NCBI GenBank assembly: GCA_902613175.1
Contig: CACMGJ010000011.1
Location: 1-57,999 of the forward strand
DNA length: 57,999 nt
Direction of reading: 5' to 3'
From: Halieaceae bacterium
Lineage (GTDB): Bacteria > Pseudomonadota > Gammaproteobacteria > Pseudomonadales > Halieaceae
This document shows positions 17,750 to 25,891 of this stretch, piece by piece. The notes under the pieces were generated by a model. That model was not told the DNA's origin, searched no databases, and worked only from the letters and a program-made list of their open reading frames with translations. The number at the start of each line of letters is the position of its first letter. Position 1 is the stretch's first letter. The translations under genes were made by a program, and so were the position numbers.

Positions 17750-18469
17750 ATGACAGCCAATATGCACATAGGGATTCTTAAAACAGATACCGTCAGACCA
17801 GAATGGGTGCCAGACTTTGGCGAATATCCCGATATGTTTAAGCGGCTACTTTTGGACGCCGATCCTTCGGTGAGTTTTGCAATCTGGGATGTTGAGGAGG
17901 GCGTTCATCCCACTGATCATGACATCGATTCGGTGGATGGGTTTATCATCACGGGCAGTAAGAGCTCGGCCTACGACGATAAGCAGTGGATCCGAGATCT
18001 CGAGGCCTTAATCCAGAAGCTCCATGCGAGGCGCAAAAAGATGGTCGGCATCTGCTTCGGTCATCAAATCATTGCGAGGGCTTTAGGGGGCGTTGTCTCA
18101 AAGTCTGATAAAGGTTGGGGCGTTGGTATTCACACCTATGAGCTTGATAAAGCGCCCTTTAATGGAGCGCAGTCCGGTCAGCTAAAGCTGGTGGCGTCGC
18201 ATCAAGACCAGGTACAGGAACTCCCACCAGGCGCACGCAATATTGTCTCCAACGCGCACTGCGAGAACGCGGGATTTGTCATGGGCGATCACATATTCAC
18301 CCTTCAGGGACACCCCGAGTTCATCGATGAGTACTCTGAAGCGATCATGTCATTTCGTTACGACATGATTGGCGCGGATCGTGTTGCTCAGGGACGCGAA
18401 TCGTTGCAGCAGCACGATCATGAGGGCGGCCGTGTTGCTGGTTGGATGCTGAGCTTCCTCGCGAGTTAG
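17750..18469 (+). CDS. Class I glutamine amidotransferase domain protein
   Basis: A stand-alone class I glutaminase fold. GICFGHQIIARALGG carries the nucleophile Cys (about residue 102) and LQGHPEF near the C-terminus carries the His-Glu pair, so the triad is intact. ITGSKSSAYDD near residue 68 is typical of GMP-synthase-like amidotransferases of the YgaJ/GuaA-like group, several of which act on gamma-glutamyl compounds or transfer ammonia to an unknown partner. It is 239 residues long with no partner synthetase next to it. Starts at 17750 and 17762 are both possible. It is separated from the divergent PAP2 operon by an AT-rich 109-base gap that should hold both promoters. Confidence 0.75.
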   Translation: MTANMHIGILKTDTVRPEWVPDFGEYPDMFKRLLLDADPSVSFAIWDVEEGVHPTDHDIDSVDGFIITGSKSSAYDDKQWIRDLEALIQKLHARRKKMVGICFGHQIIARALGGVVSKSDKGWGVGIHTYELDKAPFNGAQSGQLKLVASHQDQVQELPPGARNIVSNAHCENAGFVMGDHIFTLQGHPEFIDEYSEAIMSFRYDMIGADRVAQGRESLQQHDHEGGRVAGWMLSFLAS

Positions 18470-18527
18470 CCCAATTGTTCAGGCAGCTATGAAGGTGTTA
18501 CCGGAAGGTTGAAGAAAACCTCGAGAG

Positions 18528-18968
18528 TCACCACGTCCCCTTATTTTCCATTGATGCCCATGGCTCTTGCGCTGGCAGTGCATCGCCGTCTTGTAACAGT
18601 TCGATCGAGATACCGTCGGGGGATTTCACAAAGGCCATGCGCCCATCGCGCGGTGGGCGGTTAATCACGACGCCCGCATTCTGTAGCTTCTCGCAAGTGT
18701 CGTAGATGTCGTCGACACGATAGGCAAGGTGACCAAAGTTTCTGCCTCCGTCGTAGTCTTCGGGGTCCCAGTTATGGGTGATTTCCACCAACGGACTTTG
18801 CGCTACTTCTGCGTGGTCAACATCGCCCGGTGCTGCGAGAAACACCAAGGTAAAGCGACCTTGTTCGCTGTTGTACCGTCGCACCTCGACAAGGCCCAGG
18901 TCTCTGACAAAAAACTCGAGCGTCTTATCGAGATCGCTGGCTCTGATCATGGTGTGCAAGTAGCGCAT
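18528..18968 (-). CDS. VOC family protein, glyoxalase I-like
   Basis: The 146-residue protein begins YLHTMIRASDLDKTLEFF, with the first metal-ligand His, and continues with FGHLAYRVDDIY and a C-terminal DPDG-like KSPDGISIELLQ segment carrying the Glu ligand. This is the pattern of lactoylglutathione lyase, which converts the glutathione hemithioacetal of methylglyoxal. The order and residues fit GloA well, but it has diverged from the E. coli type, so another VOC lyase or dioxygenase-like role stays possible. It stands alone: convergent with the amidotransferase, divergent from rdgC. I see no regulatory site beyond the shared 163-base intergenic region. Confidence 0.72.
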   Translation of the reverse strand: MRYLHTMIRASDLDKTLEFFVRDLGLVEVRRYNSEQGRFTLVFLAAPGDVDHAEVAQSPLVEITHNWDPEDYDGGRNFGHLAYRVDDIYDTCEKLQNAGVVINRPPRDGRMAFVKSPDGISIELLQDGDALPAQEPWASMENKGTW

Positions 18969-19131
18969 TGATAAATTTCCTTCGCCTGCTATTTCAATGG
19001 ATAAGTAATTTAACGTATTCGTGCGATCAGACGAGCAATAGTTTGAAAATTCTCCTACACTATTTTGCTCGCAAAAGATTGCGTTTTTGCGCGACTAACG
19101 CGCGTGCCTTCAGAAACAAAGAGTACTTTTC

Positions 19132-20034
19132 ATGTGGTTCCGTAACGCCCGCCCCTATAGACTGCCCGGTCGCCTTGGTATTGATGCCAGCGAGCTCTCG
19201 CAGCGATTATCTAGACGCCCTTTTCAGTCCTGTCGACCAAGTCAACCTGTATCGAGCGGATGGGTGGCCGCTTTGTCAGATGATGCGACTGATTTTGTTC
19301 ACAAATCTGGCGATTACTGGCTGATTCGCCTGCAGCGCGAGGAACGACTATTACCTGCCTCGGTCATTCGAAGCGAGGTGAACTCCCGTATTCAGGAAAT
19401 CCAGACAGGCCAAGGGCGCCGTGTTCAGCGAAAGGAGCGCTTGGATATTGTCGATGAGGTCACTCAGGACTTGATGCCGCGTGCGTTTACCAAATCGCAA
19501 TATCTTGAGGTACTGATTAACGACCGTGAAGGCTGGGTTTGGTCGAATACCGCTAGTGCAGCGCGCGCCGAGGAGCTGCTGTCGCTGCTTCGTGAAGGTC
19601 TGGGCAATCTCCCTGTGGTCATTCCCGACACACAAAAATCGCCTGTGATCGTTATGAGCCAGTGGTTACTTAACGGGGGGCTACCAGAGGGCCTGAGTCT
19701 CGGGGGCGATGTCGATTTGGAGGATCCTCAGGAGGAGGGTGGTGTTGTTCGAGTGCGAGGCATGTATCTCGAATCCGATGAAATTAGACGGCATATCGAG
19801 TCCGGTAAGCAGGCCGTCCGGCTGGCGTTATCGTGGCAAGACCAAGTCGACTTTGTGGTCGATAAGGATCTGAGTCTGCGTCGCATTCGCTTTAGCGATG
19901 AGCTGAAAGGTATCAATGAGGAGCTTCACGAAGATGTGCTGGCACATCGAGATGCGGACTGTCTTCTTATGGGGGAGACTTTGAGCAGGCTTCAAACAGC
20001 CATAGCGAAAACGTTTGGCGGTATTTCGGAATGA
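19132..20034 (+). CDS. rdgC: Recombination-associated protein RdgC
   Basis: RdgC is a ring-shaped DNA-binding protein that limits RecA filament formation and is thought to help at stalled forks and pilin recombination. MWFRNARPYRL is the family's opening, and the LRREERLLPASVIRSEV-like block (here LQREERLLPASVIR) and SWQDQVDFVVDKDLSLRRIRF (here SWQDQVDFVVDKDL, LRRIRF) are typical. The 300-residue length is normal. The ATG follows a weak ribosome site. Its stop overlaps the start of the DUF1653 gene in an ATGA arrangement, so the two are coupled. Confidence 0.9.
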   Translation: MWFRNARPYRLPGRLGIDASELSQRLSRRPFQSCRPSQPVSSGWVAALSDDATDFVHKSGDYWLIRLQREERLLPASVIRSEVNSRIQEIQTGQGRRVQRKERLDIVDEVTQDLMPRAFTKSQYLEVLINDREGWVWSNTASAARAEELLSLLREGLGNLPVVIPDTQKSPVIVMSQWLLNGGLPEGLSLGGDVDLEDPQEEGGVVRVRGMYLESDEIRRHIESGKQAVRLALSWQDQVDFVVDKDLSLRRIRFSDELKGINEELHEDVLAHRDADCLLMGETLSRLQTAIAKTFGGISE

Positions 20035-20249
20035 CCGATCGACCTGACCCCGGCACCTATGTGCATTATAAGAACGGTAAGCACTACACGGTCATTGATG
20101 TGGTAAGGCACTCGGAGACCCAAGAGTGGATGGTATTATATCGCGCCGAATATGGTGATTATGGTCTTTGGGTGAGGCCCTTAAAAAACTTCCTTGAGCA
20201 GGTTAATCTCGATGGCCAATTCGTCCCTCGCTTCAAGTGTTTGGGCTAG
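20031..20249 (+). CDS. DUF1653 small protein
   Basis: The 72-residue protein has the whole DUF1653 pattern: GTYVHYKNGKHYTVIDVVRHSETQEW (here GTYVHYKNGKHYTVI, then HSET) followed by VLYRAEYGDYGLWVRPLKNF. It should be a compact SH3-like beta-barrel in the cytosol. The function is not known to me. It overlaps rdgC by 4 bases, so it is translated from the same message; a role with RdgC or DNA is only suggested by that. Confidence 0.83.
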   Translation: MTDRPDPGTYVHYKNGKHYTVIDVVRHSETQEWMVLYRAEYGDYGLWVRPLKNFLEQVNLDGQFVPRFKCLG

Positions 20250-20279
20250 AAGCTTCATTACAAGCATTGGCTACTGCTC

Positions 20280-20846
20280 TCAACTTGGCACTATCACTTT
20301 AGACTTTCTCTCTAATTTTTCTATTTGTCGTTGGGACACATGCGCAAGGAGGAGATCAATTTTTTGGTCTTGTTTTCGAGTAAATCTTGTCCTTATCCAA
20401 AAGCCTGGATTCTCGGAATCGGCAGACACTCGAGACTCTAAAACGGAGGCTTCGAGATTTAACTCTTTGTCGACTGTATCGAGGTACAGCAAAATTTCGA
20501 TCACAGCATCTTCATCAATGCTTTTTTGTGAAAAAAAGCCGATACCGCTACTGCTCAGGCTAACCTCTACACGCTGCCTAACTAAATCAATCAGATCACT
20601 TTCTTCATCTGTGTGCACAACTTCGGTTTGCAAGGCAGCTTCTAGCAACGATATTTTTTTTTGAGTGAGATCAATAAACTTATCAATCTCGGGAGAGTAA
20701 GATCGAACTGATTCTGATATTGACTCTATTTCTGCTGAGAGAGTGTCCAGTTCAATACTTGCACTTACTTGTGAGCGTGCCAGATAGCGCCAAGCCAAAT
20801 TAAGCTCATCTTGCGTGTGGTAAAAATCTCTAGCCTTACTACTCAT
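20280..20846 (-). CDS. Coiled-coil protein with possible PilZ-like domain
   Basis: Residues 1-75 are mostly charged helix with coiled-coil character (ELDTLSAEIESISESVRSY). Residues from about 88 contain RQRVEVSLSSSGIGFFSQ, which looks like the D/N-x-S-x-x-G core of a PilZ domain, and then alternating strands to a basic C-terminus. PilZ domains usually bind cyclic di-GMP through an RxxxR ahead of this core; only a weak RQR is visible, so nucleotide binding is doubtful. It converges on the DUF1653 gene and is followed upstream by an AT-rich gap. Local base use looks more AT-rich than its neighbours. Confidence 0.5.
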   Translation of the reverse strand: MSSKARDFYHTQDELNLAWRYLARSQVSASIELDTLSAEIESISESVRSYSPEIDKFIDLTQKKISLLEAALQTEVVHTDEESDLIDLVRQRVEVSLSSSGIGFFSQKSIDEDAVIEILLYLDTVDKELNLEASVLESRVSADSENPGFWIRTRFTRKQDQKIDLLLAHVSQRQIEKLERKSKVIVPS

Positions 20847-21251
20847 TTAAGGACCCTACCAAGCATAAGCATCAGTGTATTTTGAACTTTTTAGACCGCT
20901 TTCTCGTGCAGTCCCGACTCGAAGAACTGTCGGCCTAATTATACACCTAAAGATTTTATTGAGATTGTCTGTACAGCCTCTTTTTCAAACATAAGTAACA
21001 AATGAGTCATCTTTATCAGCGACGCACTTCAAGTTGCACGCTGGGCACCTGCCGCATTTTTAAAACGTAGATGTGAAGAGGTGCCTGAGTTGAGCCCCTG
21101 AGCGCCCGATGAAATCATGATCGAGAGACAAACAGTAAAAAGTGTTGATCTTTTCATGATGTAATCCTGTGTTACCTTCCCTATACCTTAGCGCGATTTC
21201 CGTGAAATCGCTCGCTACTGGATCTGTCCATTAAGCGCGTCCGTCGAGCGG
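20847..21251 (+). other. AT-rich intergenic stretch
   Basis: 405 bases between the PilZ-like gene and the YaiI gene, both on the minus strand. The right half holds a possible 42-residue exported peptide gene (21029-21157). The left half should contain the promoter of the PilZ-like gene; I see no clear repeat, hairpin or binding site there. Confidence 0.4.
21029..21157 (-). CDS. Possible small exported peptide, 42 residues
   Basis: On the minus strand an ATG at 21157 is preceded by AGGATTACATC, giving a usable ribosome site. The frame encodes 42 residues starting MKRSTLFTVCLSIMISSGAQ, which reads as a signal peptide with a basic end, a hydrophobic core and a small-residue cleavage site. The remainder is Ser, Gly and Ala rich and ends in a TGA. 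I recognise no family. It could equally be the 5' remnant of a larger periplasmic gene. It lies between two minus-strand genes with no overlap. Confidence 0.3.
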   Translation of the reverse strand: MKRSTLFTVCLSIMISSGAQGLNSGTSSHLRFKNAAGAQRAT

Positions 21252-21707
21252 CTAACCTGCTCGCTCTGCTCGGGTCAGCAGTCGATCTAACTGATCTGAG
21301 AAATGCTTTCTATCGGTGAGACTTAAAGCTGATGGGCCTCCGGTATGTTCGCCTGATGAGCGCATGGTCTCCATGAAATCGCGCATTTGTAGCCGCTGCT
21401 TGATGTTATTTTCTGTGTACCGCTCACCGCGAGGGGTCAATACCAATGCGGACTTATCGAGCACATCAGACGCGAGTGGGATGTCGGCTGTGATCACCAA
21501 ATCACCCTCGCTCACGCGCCGCTCTATTTCCTTGTCCGCTTCATCAAATCCACTTGGGACCTGATAGAGCCGCACGTGCGGTGACTTAGGTAAGCTGAAG
21601 CTGTGGTTGGCCACGAACGTTGTGTTGATCGCGCGTTTATGCGCCGCCTTTGCGATGATTTCACGAATTATGCCTGGGCAGGCATCAGCGTCGACCCAAA
21701 TTTCCAT
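21252..21707 (-). CDS. YaiI/YqxD (DUF188) family protein
   Basis: The 151-residue protein starts EIWVDADACPGIIREII, the acidic strand of a PIN/NYN-like nuclease fold that defines DUF188, and has SEGDLVITADIPLASDVLDK with a second set of acidic residues, then the RGERYTENNI loop and a C-terminal FMETMRSSGEHTGGPSALS tail typical of the family. The activity is uncharacterised to my knowledge; fold suggests RNA cleavage. No signal peptide. It stands alone between the AT-rich gap and the terminator of the monooxygenase gene. Confidence 0.85.
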   Translation of the reverse strand: MEIWVDADACPGIIREIIAKAAHKRAINTTFVANHSFSLPKSPHVRLYQVPSGFDEADKEIERRVSEGDLVITADIPLASDVLDKSALVLTPRGERYTENNIKQRLQMRDFMETMRSSGEHTGGPSALSLTDRKHFSDQLDRLLTRAERAG

Positions 21708-21746
21708 GCGGTACTCTCACGGTTGGTTAAAGTAATCCTACAGACA

Positions 21747-21770
21747 TAAAAAACCCGGCCGCAGCCGGGT
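21747..21770 (-). terminator. Rho-independent terminator of the carotenoid oxygenase/BVMO operon
   Basis: ACCCGGC and GCCGGGT form a 7-bp GC-rich stem around CGCA; on the minus strand it is followed by a run of T (plus-strand AAAAAA). It sits 23 bases after the stop of the fused esterase/monooxygenase gene. Confidence 0.85.
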
Positions 21771-21792
21771 CGTTAGTTTACGTTCTTCTGGG

Positions 21793-24318
21793 CTAAGCCG
21801 CTTCAAAACCGTGATAGCCACTGGCTGCAACCTGGTCGCATATGAGTCGGTAGGTCCCGACCCCGCCCACGTAAGCGAGGAACATGCGTGGCTTTCCGGG
21901 TACGTTTGACCCCATGTACCAGCTATTCGCCTTGGGATAGAGGGTCATATTGGCCAGTTGCTCAGTGTGCTCCGCCCATTCGCGCTCGGCACTGTCTGAC
22001 GGCTCGATGGTGGCTTTCCCTTCCTCGCGCATCCACTGGATACAGTCGCTCACCCAATCGACATGCTGCTCGATGGATACCAGCATATTGCTTAGGACCG
22101 ACGGGCTTGATGGACCGGTGATGGTGAATAGGTTTGGGAATCCATGTATCGCGATACCCAGATAAGACCGAGGTCCATCAACCCATGCATCCTGAAGTTT
22201 GACACCACCTCGACCGCGGATATCGATCCGAAGTAGGGGGCCCGTCATCGCATCGAAGCCGGTGGCATAGACAATGGCATCAAACTCACGCTCACCCGCT
22301 AGTGTCTGGATGCCCTTGTCGGTGATGGTTTCGATAGGCGTCCGGCGCAGGTTAACCAGCGACACATTGTCCCGATTGAAGGTCTCGTAGTAATTGGTAT
22401 CGATGCAGGGCCGCTTGGTTCCATAGGGATAGTCAGTCGGCAATAGATCCCGCGCTGTCTGCTGATCTTTCACGGTATCGCGAATGCGGTCGCGGATGTA
22501 TTCGGAGATATGATCATTGGCTTCCTGCTCAACCTGCAAATCGGCGAACTGGAACAGCATCCCTGGAAGAATCCCGCTCTCCCAGCCCTCGGTAAACCGC
22601 CGTTCTCGCTCTTCCGAAGTCGCATCAATTGCCCGATCCACTGAGCGTTCATTAACGACGCCCAGCACGTTGAGCTTCTGAGTGGCTCGATACTCGCCGT
22701 AGTTCGCCTTGATCGCGTCCGCATCTTCTTTTTTGAGTGCATGATTGAGCGCAGGTGTCGTGAAGGTTGCGGTGCGCTGGTAAACGACGAGCTCAGACGC
22801 TTCCTCGGCAATCAATGGAATTGCTTGCACGGCCGACGACCCTGTTCCAATGACGGCGACCCGCTTGCCCGTGAAGTCGACACCCTCTTTGGGCCACAAA
22901 CCTGTGCGATACGTCTCTCCCACGTAGCTCTCTCGTCCGGCGATATCGGGCTCTTTCGAGGCTGATAGGACGCCTGTTGCCATCACTATATGTTGCGCTC
23001 TTATGAGCCGACCACACTCGGTAGTCACGACCCACTCATCCGCATCCTCATCGAAATGCGCACTAGCCACTCGTGTGTTAAACGAAATATGGTTTTTTAG
23101 CTGGAAGCGATCCGCAATATGCTGGGCGTACTTAAGAAGCTCGGGCTGAGGCGAGTACTTCTCGGACCACTCCCACTCCTGCTGTAGCTCTTCTGAGAAT
23201 GAGAAGGAGTAGGCCATGCTCTCGATATCAACACGGGCGCCTGGATAACGGTTCCAATACCAAGTGCCGCCCACATCGCTGCCCGCCTCAAACACCTGAA
23301 CATCAAGCCCCTGCTCACGCAGTTTGTAGAGCTGGTACATGCCCGAAAAACCTGCACCGACAACCACCACATCCTTCCGTTCGGCTGCCGTGAGGTGACG
23401 GTCCATCTCCTGTGCCAGCCATTGCATGGCTTTACCGGCAGCGGGCAATGCGGCGGGCATGGCAAAGAAACCATGCATTTGCTGAGCGAAGTCCTTATAG
23501 CTGACGGTGACACCAGCCGCCTCTAGGGCTTCTGCATAGGCTCTACCCTCGTCAACCAAAATGTCGTATTGCGCGGTAAGTACGACAGCGGGCGGAACGT
23601 TGCTCAGATTATCGGCTAACAGTGGTGAAGCTCTGTGATCGAGTCTTTGTGAGCTGTCAGCGTAGTGCTCCCAAAAGAAGGCCATGATGTCGCTGGTTAG
23701 GAACAATTGCTTGTCCTCATCGCCCCAACTCTTGGCGCCCATTCTCCCATCCGTTACGGGATAGATCAGTGCTTGAAGATCGATTTTTGGGCCACCCTCG
23801 TCACGTGACTGTATCGCCATCACTGCCGCCAGATTGCCACCTGCACTGTCACCTGCGACGACAAGCGGCAGGTCGAGGGCATTGATGTCCCCTCGGTGAT
23901 CATCCACCCACTGGAGGGCCGTATAGCAGTCATTTACAGGGATAGGGAATCGGTGCTCTGGGGCCTTGCGGTACTCGACCATGACGACGATCGACTCACA
24001 CACTTCTGCCAGGTGACGACCGACAGCGTCGTAGTCGTCGGTATTGCCAATGACCCAGCCTCCACCGTGGTAATACACCATCAGGCTTTTTGCTGTAGAT
24101 GGGGGTGTTAGTACGCGGCCTCTAATACTGCCGCCGTCAACAGGGATTTCGATATCCAAACTGCTAATCCGTGCAGGCCCAGGTGGCATAGAGCGATTAA
24201 TTTCCGAGAAAACGAGACGCCCTTCTTCCGGTGTCAGGGTATTTAGTGCAGGCGTCTCATTGAGCATCATGCCCGCGAGCATTGACGTCGTTGCTAGATC
24301 GAGTTGCATGTGAGTCAT
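21793..24318 (-). CDS. Fused HSL-type esterase and Baeyer-Villiger monooxygenase
   Basis: Residues 1-310 are a hormone-sensitive-lipase-family esterase: HGGGW at 84-88 (oxyanion hole), GDSAGG at 156-161 with Ser158, Asp252 and His282. Residues 314-841 are a flavin monooxygenase: GAGFSG at 321-326 binds FAD, GTWYWNRYPGARVD is the long Baeyer-Villiger fingerprint, and GTGSSAVQ at 491-498 binds NADPH. The short fingerprint FxGxxxHTxxWP reads YVGETYRTGLWP (465-476), with Arg in place of the His. A monooxygenase of this type turns a ketone into an ester or lactone, which the esterase could then open. It lies 40 bases after the carotenoid oxygenase gene and ends at a strong terminator. No signal peptide. 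Substrate is unknown; cyclic ketone or apocarotenoid are candidates. Confidence 0.85.
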   Translation of the reverse strand: MTHMQLDLATTSMLAGMMLNETPALNTLTPEEGRLVFSEINRSMPPGPARISSLDIEIPVDGGSIRGRVLTPPSTAKSLMVYYHGGGWVIGNTDDYDAVGRHLAEVCESIVVMVEYRKAPEHRFPIPVNDCYTALQWVDDHRGDINALDLPLVVAGDSAGGNLAAVMAIQSRDEGGPKIDLQALIYPVTDGRMGAKSWGDEDKQLFLTSDIMAFFWEHYADSSQRLDHRASPLLADNLSNVPPAVVLTAQYDILVDEGRAYAEALEAAGVTVSYKDFAQQMHGFFAMPAALPAAGKAMQWLAQEMDRHLTAAERKDVVVVGAGFSGMYQLYKLREQGLDVQVFEAGSDVGGTWYWNRYPGARVDIESMAYSFSFSEELQQEWEWSEKYSPQPELLKYAQHIADRFQLKNHISFNTRVASAHFDEDADEWVVTTECGRLIRAQHIVMATGVLSASKEPDIAGRESYVGETYRTGLWPKEGVDFTGKRVAVIGTGSSAVQAIPLIAEEASELVVYQRTATFTTPALNHALKKEDADAIKANYGEYRATQKLNVLGVVNERSVDRAIDATSEERERRFTEGWESGILPGMLFQFADLQVEQEANDHISEYIRDRIRDTVKDQQTARDLLPTDYPYGTKRPCIDTNYYETFNRDNVSLVNLRRTPIETITDKGIQTLAGEREFDAIVYATGFDAMTGPLLRIDIRGRGGVKLQDAWVDGPRSYLGIAIHGFPNLFTITGPSSPSVLSNMLVSIEQHVDWVSDCIQWMREEGKATIEPSDSAEREWAEHTEQLANMTLYPKANSWYMGSNVPGKPRMFLAYVGGVGTYRLICDQVAASGYHGFEAA

Positions 24319-24358
24319 CCTTTATCGTTATTGTTTAATACGTTGGTGGGTGCCTTTG

Positions 24359-25792
24359 TTAATCGGGTATCCAGTTGCCGTGAAAGCCAGGGGGAATCCG
24401 GTGAGGAATATGTACTGCGCCCACGGGCCCTTTTTCAATATCAAGGGCCCCAAAGAATTGGAGTTGAGTGCTATCATTTCTTGCGTCGATGACTAAGCCC
24501 ATTAGCCAGCCGTCGGCTTCGTCAGCGTCTGGCGCACGGGGGATAAACACGAACTCACCGCCTACCTGGTCCGGACCAAAGTCGTGCCTGCGTTTCTCAC
24601 CCGTCTCAAGATCATGGTGATAGAGTGCATTCTCGGCGACGAAATTTGAGACGGCCTCGCGGGGTTGGCTAACGACCCAGGCATGTCGATACGACTGGCC
24701 GAATCGGCGCTCATCAATGCGGGGAAACTCCTGAGCCGATGGGTCAATCGCCGCTCGAGTTACGCGGCGTTTCTCAGGGTCGACGTGCCAGCGCTCAAAA
24801 CCACAGGGGACACCGTTGGGGCCGTCCGGTCCGTGCGCGAACATGCTTTCGTAGGCACAGCAGTCAATGGACACGCTGCCGTCTGTATTCTGGAAGCTAT
24901 TGGCGACATGAAATACATAGCAGGGATCGACGTCACACCAGATAATTTCCTCGACCGTTCCCCGGCGAGGCAATAAGCCGACTCTGGCCGCATGGCGCGC
25001 ATTCCAGCGAAACGGGAAATGGAATCCTTGAGCAAGGACTGCCATGGATAGTGTGACGGGTAAGTCGAAGACAATAATATAATCTTCCGTAAGGCTGCAC
25101 TCGTGAATCGAGGGTCCATCGGCCACGGAAATAGGACGCTCGGAAATCACCTCACCGGCCTTACTCAAGCAGACGTGCCATACCGTATCCTGCGTTTCGG
25201 GCTCGTAAGTAATGGCGTGCCACTCTCCGCTAATGGGATCTTCATGCGGGTGGGCACTGAATGGTCGGGTCAGGGTGCCGTTCAAATCTGTGGACTGCAC
25301 CGTATCTAGATTGCTATCAAGCTCAAACGGGAAAGGCCCTGACTCGACAAGTGCGAGTGTCCTGCCGCCCAGCTTGAGCACATTGGTGTTCACCGTGTCT
25401 CGAGCACCCCGCCTGGGTCCCTCCGCGGCTGGTGGCCCTCCTTTTGTCTCCAGCGTCCTGGCCCTGATGTACCGATTGTGGTACCACTCCGCTCTCCCAC
25501 TAGACAGGCGAATACCATGCACCATGCCATCACCGACAAACCAGTGGTGTCCACGCGGATCTGGGTTGAAGGGGTTTGGACCAATTCGAGCATAGGTTCC
25601 ATTGATAGCATCGGGGATGTCACCGGATACCTCAAGGTGGTCAAGCGATAACTCCTCAGTCATAGGCTCATGAATGCCCGTTAGAAACATGTGTTTCCGA
25701 AACGGGTTTTTTAGTTTCCGATGCAACGCTGCCGACGTGTTTAAGGCCTTCGTGACGGACGCTCGGATTTTGACTTCGGTCTCGCTTGCCAT
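24359..25792 (-). CDS. Carotenoid oxygenase (RPE65/CCD family)
   Basis: This non-heme iron dioxygenase family cleaves carbon-carbon double bonds of carotenoids, apocarotenoids or stilbenes into two carbonyl products. The four iron-ligand histidines are all in family context: His181 (FSAHPHEDP), His230 (SIHECSLT), His295 (VFHVANSF) and His471 (GFHGNWIP), close to their positions in the cyanobacterial enzyme. NGTYARIGPNPFNPD is the usual N-terminal blade. Length of 477 residues is normal and there is no signal peptide. It is the first gene of a two-gene minus-strand operon with the esterase/monooxygenase fusion. Carotenoid, retinal or lignin stilbene cleavage cannot be told apart from sequence. 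Confidence 0.88.
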   Translation of the reverse strand: MASETEVKIRASVTKALNTSAALHRKLKNPFRKHMFLTGIHEPMTEELSLDHLEVSGDIPDAINGTYARIGPNPFNPDPRGHHWFVGDGMVHGIRLSSGRAEWYHNRYIRARTLETKGGPPAAEGPRRGARDTVNTNVLKLGGRTLALVESGPFPFELDSNLDTVQSTDLNGTLTRPFSAHPHEDPISGEWHAITYEPETQDTVWHVCLSKAGEVISERPISVADGPSIHECSLTEDYIIVFDLPVTLSMAVLAQGFHFPFRWNARHAARVGLLPRRGTVEEIIWCDVDPCYVFHVANSFQNTDGSVSIDCCAYESMFAHGPDGPNGVPCGFERWHVDPEKRRVTRAAIDPSAQEFPRIDERRFGQSYRHAWVVSQPREAVSNFVAENALYHHDLETGEKRRHDFGPDQVGGEFVFIPRAPDADEADGWLMGLVIDARNDSTQLQFFGALDIEKGPVGAVHIPHRIPPGFHGNWIPD

Positions 25793-25891
25793 TGAGCCCT
25801 GCTTATTCGACTTATCGTCTCTTACTAAACACCAATTCTGCGATGTCTGGCAAGTCGCTGTTGTAGTTACGTCAACAGCAATGAGGGGGCA

